In this document: positions 59,054-64,000 of the stretch, piece after piece
Position numbering within the stretch: position 1 is the first letter of the stretch
Layout: each line of letters opens with the position of its first letter
Made by a program: the position numbers and the translations under genes
Notes under the pieces: generated by a model
What the model was told of the DNA's origin: nothing
Seen by the model: the letters and a program-made list of their open reading frames with translations, nothing else
The model's database searches: none
Assembly: GCA_004431415.1 (NCBI GenBank)
Contig: QPMI01000169.1
Coordinates: forward strand, 1-64,000
DNA: 64,000 nucleotides
DNA from: Cyanophora paradoxa
Taxonomy: Eukaryota; Glaucocystophyceae; Cyanophorales; Cyanophoraceae
Reading direction: 5' to 3'

Positions 59054-59888
59054 ATTCAAATGATTAAGGTCATTAAATATTTCAAGTTTTATGAATAATT
59101 CTGGGGGGGTGCGGGGGGGCGGAGCCCCCCTGCTTGTATCATAGTATGGCACCGTGCATCATGGCATCATGATCACATGATCACTGAGTCATGATCATGA
59201 TCATGATCATCGACACCGTGGCACTGTGACATCATGCCATCTGCATGATGGCCCAGATGACTCAGTGACACGAAAATCAAAATTTAATGCACACTCAGTG
59301 ACTGACTCAGTGATCATGACGGACACAGCCTCACACAGGGCGGACACGCAAAGTAAGAATTAAGGCACACTGTACACGTGCATGCACGCACTGCTAGCTA
59401 GCCTAGCTATAGCCCTATAGCTCAGCGGCTAGCTATACTATAGCTAGTAGTACGTGGTAGCACTATGACTCGAGGCTATGATACAACAATATTAATAGCA
59501 CTAGCTTATATTATTGGTGTTGTTGGCCCGCTCTGCTGTGCTGTGGCTGCCCAGCTGTGCTCCCAGCCCGTGCGCTACACGCGGGATTGCCCCGAGGGGT
59601 GGTGGGGCTGTATTGGGAGCCGTGGTGCGGTCCCGGAGGGTACAGCGAGACTACTGACTGGGGTACATGGTACGAGCGGCTCGACTCAGTGGAAACCAGG
59701 CTGGCAACACTTACTTGTACAGGATCCCAGCCGCAGCTGAGCAGCTGCAGCCAGCCGCGGCTGAACTAAGGTACAAGCCCCCTCCCTGGTCCGCGTCTCA
59801 GAGTCTCTGGCCTCTGGGCGTGGGCCCGGGGCCCCGGCGGGCCTCGGGCGGGGCGGCGCCTGCTGTCCTGGGCCCTGGGCCCTCGGGA
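59054..59888. other. intergenic, AT-rich then GC-rich
   Basis: Holds a run of overlapping ATGATC units (about 59190-59210) and a TAGCTA-rich patch (59395-59455). No supported gene. The last part is the 3' UTR of the acyl-CoA dehydrogenase. Confidence 0.5.
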
Positions 59889-61731
59889 TCAGGGCTGGGG
59901 CCGGAACTTGGCGGCGACGGCGCGGGCGATGGTCTGGAGCTGCATGTTGCTGGTGCCCTCGTAGATGCTCCCGATCTTGGCGTCGCGGTAGAACTTCTCG
60001 ACGGGGGCGGCGCGCGTGAAGCCCACGCCCCCGTGCATCTCCACGCACTGTGACGCCACCCGCTCCGCCACCTGCCCGCCCCGCCCCGCCCGCCCAGGTC
60101 AGATCAGGTCGGGTCGGCTCAGGTGAGCGCGATCCGAAGCGGGCCTGGCTGGAGAAGAGCTTGGCCATGGCGGCCTCCATGGCGAAGGGCCGCCCGGCCT
60201 CGCGCAGGCGGGCGGCGTTGTAGACCATCAGCCGCGCCGCCTCCAGCTCCGTCGCCAGCTGCGCGTACTGGAACTGCATCCCCTGCACGCCCCGTCAGGG
60301 GGGATGGGGGGAGGAGGGAGGGGGGTACAGACCTGGAAGTCGCCGACGGGGGAGCCGAACTGGCGCCGCTGCAACACGTACGGCAGCGTCGCGTCGAAGG
60401 CGCCCTGCCCCCGCCCCGCGCCCCCTCAGAGGGCAGGGTGGGGGGTGGGGGGTGGGAGGGGGGGGGGGAGTGGGGGTACGCGGGCCTGGGCGAGCCCGAC
60501 CATCTGGGCGCCGATGCCGATGCGGCCCTCGTTGAGCACGTCGATGGCGATCTTGTACCCCTGCGCGCGGCGGGGGGCCCCTCGGCGGGGCAGAAGGCGG
60601 AGGGCAGGGCGGGGGCGGGGCGGGCCCTGCCGAGCTCCCCGACGAGGGCCGCCTCGGGGACGCGCACGCCCTCCAGCGCCACCTCGCACGTCGAGCTCGC
60701 CCGGATCCCCAGCTGCCCCCCGCCCTCTCAGCGGCGCCTGCGGGGGCGACGCTCAGGCGGGCGGGGCGGGCCTTGTCCTCCTTGCGGCCGACGGTGAGGC
60801 CCGGCGCGCCCCGCTCCACCATGAACGCCGAGATGCCCCTGCCGCCCCCCAGCTCGACGCGAGGGGGCCAACGGAGGGGGGGAAGAATAGCGGGCCTGTA
60901 GCCGGCGCGGGGGTCGGCGTTGGCGAAGACGAGGAAGAGGCCGGCCTCCTCCGCGTTGCTGATCCAGCACTTGGTGCCCTCGAGCACGAAGCCGCCCCCG
61001 GGCTCCCGCCGCGCCGTCGTCCGCAGCGCGAAGGCGTCGCTCCCGCTGCCGGGCTCCGAGAGGCAGAAGCTCGCCACCGTGTCCCCCGCCAGCCGCGGCA
61101 GGTACGCCCGCTTCTGCTCCTCCGTCCCGTACCTGCGCCCCGCCCCGCCCCCGCTCGCAAGGCCTTCGAAGGCGCGCCCCCGAGCGACGCGGCGGCGTGC
61201 GGGGCGGGGCGGGGCGCACCGGAGGAGGACGGTGTTCTGGCGGGTGACGGGGCGCATGCGCACGGTCGGTGAGCGGCAGCGGGGCGGGGAGGCGGGGGCG
61301 GCGGGGCGGGGCACGACGAGGGTGTTCTGGATGTCGACGACAACGGCGACGGCGGGGTCGACCATCGCCAGCGCCTCCACCACGTGGCACGCCTGGATGA
61401 ACGACATCCCCGCGCCCCCGAGCTCCGCAGGCACCTGCCCCGCCCCGCCCGCCCCCCCGCGTCGCTGGAGGCACGCGGGGGCCCGCCCCGGGCGCGGGCC
61501 GCGGCGCCGGGCGCCCCGGGCACCTCGATGCCCATGTAGCCCTGCTCGAAGAGCTGCCGCAGCAGGCCGGCGTCCAGCTTCGATTCCCTGTCCATCTTCC
61601 TGCCCGCCCCTCCCCGTCAGCTCGCAAGCAAGCTAAGCGCCGGCTCGGCCCCGGGGGGCGCTCGGGCGCACTGCACGAGCGGGGCGACCTTCTCCTTTGC
61701 AAACTCCAGCACCATGTCCCGGATCTGAGCG
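59889..61731 (-). CDS. ACADSB: Short/branched-chain acyl-CoA dehydrogenase, 5' end unresolved
   Basis: Mitochondrial flavoenzyme that oxidises 2-methyl-branched and short acyl-CoAs in isoleucine breakdown. Exons in order: [18 protein letters not shown] (from 61731), [215 protein letters not shown] and [31 protein letters not shown] follows, containing the family's catalytic Glu. The first exon is uncertain: SRLAIEES near 61830 and a basic MQACLGASLLRSCRRPFLPP frame starting at 62236 are candidates for a mitochondrial presequence. Confidence 0.92.
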
Positions 61732-62865
61732 CCGCCCGCCCCCGGCCCGTCGGCCCCAGACTCCCCGCGGCCGCGCCGGAGCCAGCGCGGCGGTGGGACG
61801 GGCGCGGGGACTCTTCAATGGCTAGTCTGGAAAACGCAGTGCTATTCCGTGGCTGCGGATGGCAAGCATGCGCCCCGAGGTTCCTGCGCGAACGAGCAAC
61901 TGCAACGGAGCTTGCCTCGAAATCGACGGACGTGTCAAAGTCGACGCCTGCGGCAATGTTTAGAGCAAGCTCGAGCCTTTGCACGCACGTACGCCGCCCG
62001 GCGCCTAGCCTGGCCGGGGGCAGTGAAAAATATATAGTGCCGCCGGGCGCACTGGCGACATTCGGGTGCTCCTGATGCGCGGCCGAGGATGTTGATGCCC
62101 GGCAGTGATGGATCGCAGCAGGTGGCGCGTGCGTCGCAGAGTGGCCCAGGAGGAGAGGTCCGCGCGCGCCGATCCTCGGGGGCAAAAACGGTCGGCGGCA
62201 TGATCTCAAAAGCGATGCACCGAGGCAAGCTTGCATGGCGGCTGCGTTTGAGCGGGAGTTGAATGAACTTGAAGGCTAGTTGAAGCTGGAGGGGGGTACA
62301 CGCACAAGCCAGACAGCTATTCGGGTCCCACTCGAACGGGAGCAGCGCCATGGTGCGAGCGCGACGCCCCGCTTCCATCGTAGGTATCCATAGCTGACAC
62401 ATCCGCTACAGGCGGATCAAGTTCAGGTCCGTTCCGCCGCGGAGCCCGAGGGCACCGCTTGCCGGTTCCAATGAATGTGGATCGCGGGCGATACAAGTCC
62501 CAGGGATTGCTAGGCCAACACGCTGCCGCGGGGCGCTTCGTCACTTGAGCGAAGCGTCGGCCTCCGCATATAGGACTCTTTCAGCTTTCGCATGCCGGCT
62601 CGCTAGAATAACCAGACGACGTGTAATAGCGTCGCAGCGGCGCGCGGGCCATTGGCCTGGGACCTTAATAGCTGTCTTGCGTGCCCGCGCCTCTGACCTC
62701 ACCGTGTGCAGCCCGCCCAAAGAAACATATACCGCCTTAGCGAGTACTGCCCCAAAGTGAGTGCCCGCGCCGTGCTTTACCGTTCTCTTCACTGCCGTGC
62801 CGCTTCCGACCGCTCCTTCCCTCACTCGGCACTGTACTCGCAGAGTGACAAACTCTCATACAACG
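61732..62865. other. 5' region of ACADSB and divergent promoter
   Basis: Contains the unlocated first exon(s) of the acyl-CoA dehydrogenase and, further right, sequence upstream of the TPR gene. A TATA-like run lies at about 62027-62037. No other gene is supported. Confidence 0.45.
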
Positions 62866-63758
62866 ATGAGCACTGGCGGACGACGTGGTGGAGGCCAGAG
62901 CAGAGCATCACGCGGAAGCACCCGGATCCCATTGCCACGCGAGCGTCCAGGACCCCCTGGACCGCGACCCGCGTCCTCATGAGCCGGAGGTCGCACCCTC
63001 TGCCCCCTCGCTCGCTTTCGGAGCCTGACCGGCCCGCGCAGCATGGAGCTGACCGCTAGCCGCAAGCTCCCCGTGCCCCTTTCGCCCGCCACCACGCTCA
63101 ACCCGAAGGAGACCCCCTACGGCCGCGGCACCGAGCGGTCAATGCGCGAGGTCCGACCCCGCCGCCTCGACCCTTGGCCGCCCCCTGAGCCCCGCGCAGG
63201 ATCCCCTCCGGATGGGCCGGACCGGGCAGGCAAGCTCGGACCCGGGGGACACCCCTTCCTTTCCTTTCCTTTTGCTTACGTGCGCGGGGGCAGTACATCG
63301 AGCGGGCGAACATGGCGTTCAAGCGGGGAGACTTCGCCGGCGCCGCGCGCGCCTTCACGCAGGCCATCGAGATCGACCCCGACGACCACTTCCTCTACTC
63401 CCGGTGCCCCCGCCCGCTCGCCTTCGCTTTCGCCTCCGCGCTGACCGACGGCGGCGGCGCGCAGGCGGGCGGCGTGCTTCGCGTCGCTGCGGGACTACGA
63501 GAGGGCCAAGCGGGACGCGGAGATCGTCCAGAAGCTCCGCCCCGACAACCACAAGGGGTCCGCCCCTGCCCCGCCCTGCCCGGCCCGGACCCCCGCCGGC
63601 CCTGGCCCGCCGCAGCGCGCGGGGGCCCGTCCCTGAGGGTGGGAATGCACAGGACGCTGTGCAAGAAGGCGATCCAGGACTTCGAGACGCGCTACGAGCG
63701 GGGCCTGCCGGGCTGGGAAACCTGCCACGAGACCCTCCTCCAGACCTTCCAGAAGTAG
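62866..63758 (+). CDS. Small protein with one TPR motif, STI1/HOP-like
   Basis: The TPR unit is ERANMAFKRGDFAGAARAFT, QAIEIDPDDHFLYS, then after an intron RRAACFASLRDYERAKRDAE and IVQKLRPDNHKG. This resembles the Hsp70/Hsp90-binding TPRs of STI1/HOP (LYSNRAAxF pattern). The N-terminus is Arg/Gly-rich (MSTGGRRGGGQSRASRGSTR), then MELTASRKLPVPLSPATTLN and PKETPYGRGTERSMRE. The C-terminus reads KKAIQDFETRYERGLPGWET and ends LLQTFQK. Introns: 62973-63041 and the next two, of which 63230-63293 has a GC donor (GGGCAG then GCAAGC). The spliced product is about 180 residues. A co-chaperone role is inferred from the TPR type only. Confidence 0.72.
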
Positions 63759-64000
63759 CCCCCGACCCGCCGGCCGGCGTGGCCCGCGGCGGCGCGGCGA
63801 GCTCTCCAGGGCCTGGGCTCTGCTGCTGTCGACGGGGCCCATCCCCTCTGCACGTGGGCCGCGAAACGGACCGCGATGCATGTAAGCAGAGCTGGACCGG
63901 GAGGTAGCGATGGGCCCCTGGCCCCAGGGTTTAGCTAGCCTTTTTCACAGGTAGATCAGTGCCAGGAAAGGTATACATATTGTAGCCAGGGGGCCCGCAG
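63759..64000. other. 3' flank of the TPR gene
   Basis: No gene seen before the window edge. Confidence 0.5.

Noticed and set aside
62317-62544. Structured-RNA-like segment near 62400
   Set aside because: Only short stems by eye and no recognised family pattern.

Overview
This window is nuclear DNA of a very GC-rich eukaryotic microalga. The genes are broken into many short introns of about 50-90 bases. Both strands are used with no operon structure, and all three standard stop codons occur. The gene content points to a photosynthetic protist: a GARP/MYB regulator, an SRR1-family protein, a folate-biopterin transporter, a Q-x-x-H-H fatty-acid elongase, a sterol C14-reductase and a plant/fungal-type WD40 protein. 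A haptophyte is my best guess. It rests mainly on the elongase type, the base composition and the frequent GC-AG introns, and it is an inference.

Layout from left to right: the 3' part of a GARP/MYB gene (1-3009); a tandem array carrying tRNA-Val(GAC)-like sequences (3597-4649); a Lys/Ala/Pro-rich nuclear-type protein (5154-6373, minus); citrate synthase (6886-9093+, minus); a WD40 protein (9426-11937, plus); a probable mitochondrial protein of unknown function (12115-13570, minus); cytosolic-type arginyl-tRNA synthetase (13942-16369, plus); a USP36/42-type deubiquitinase (16420-18684, minus); a small coiled-coil protein (19086-19810, plus); a PAS-domain protein (20615-22220, minus); GPI ethanolamine phosphate transferase 1 (22939-27015, plus); an RCC1-repeat protein (27071-29117, minus); SRR1 (29415-30656, plus); Hikeshi (30732-31538, minus); alkaline phosphatase (31976-34006, plus); two unrecognised large proteins (34223-37292, minus; 37848-39867, plus); a TruA-family pseudouridine synthase (40104-41887, minus); a Pro/Tyr-rich protein (42415-43740, plus); a sterol C14-reductase (43906-45897, minus); a small unknown gene (46280-46908, minus); a folate-biopterin transporter (about 47710-49780, plus); an ELO elongase (50022-51210, minus); an LRR/RNI protein (51696-53810, minus); a Btz/CASC3-like protein (about 53831-56452, plus); an AT-richer stretch with a second copy of the tRNA-like array, partly inverted (58135-59053); short/branched-chain acyl-CoA dehydrogenase (59889-61731+, minus); and a one-TPR protein (62866-63758, plus).

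Most genes are housekeeping and do not form a pathway. Loose themes are lipid and sterol metabolism (citrate synthase, acyl-CoA dehydrogenase, elongase, sterol reductase), protein synthesis and quality control (ArgRS, pseudouridine synthase, Hikeshi, USP, TPR protein) and mRNA handling (Btz protein). Genes are packed tightly: several convergent pairs leave only 50-75 bases between stop codons.

The most unusual features are (1) two arrays about 53 kb apart built from the same 142-base and 313-base modules, with intact Pol III A/B-box-like signals and one long inverted arrangement; (2) many GC-AG introns filled with CCCCG or CGGGG pentamers, with a CTGAC/CTGAG-like box near the 3' splice site instead of a pyrimidine tract; and (3) a 5-kb block (about 46-51 kb) of lower GC whose introns look conventional. 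Exon boundaries were worked out by eye from reading frame and protein-family similarity; spans are more reliable than individual splice sites.
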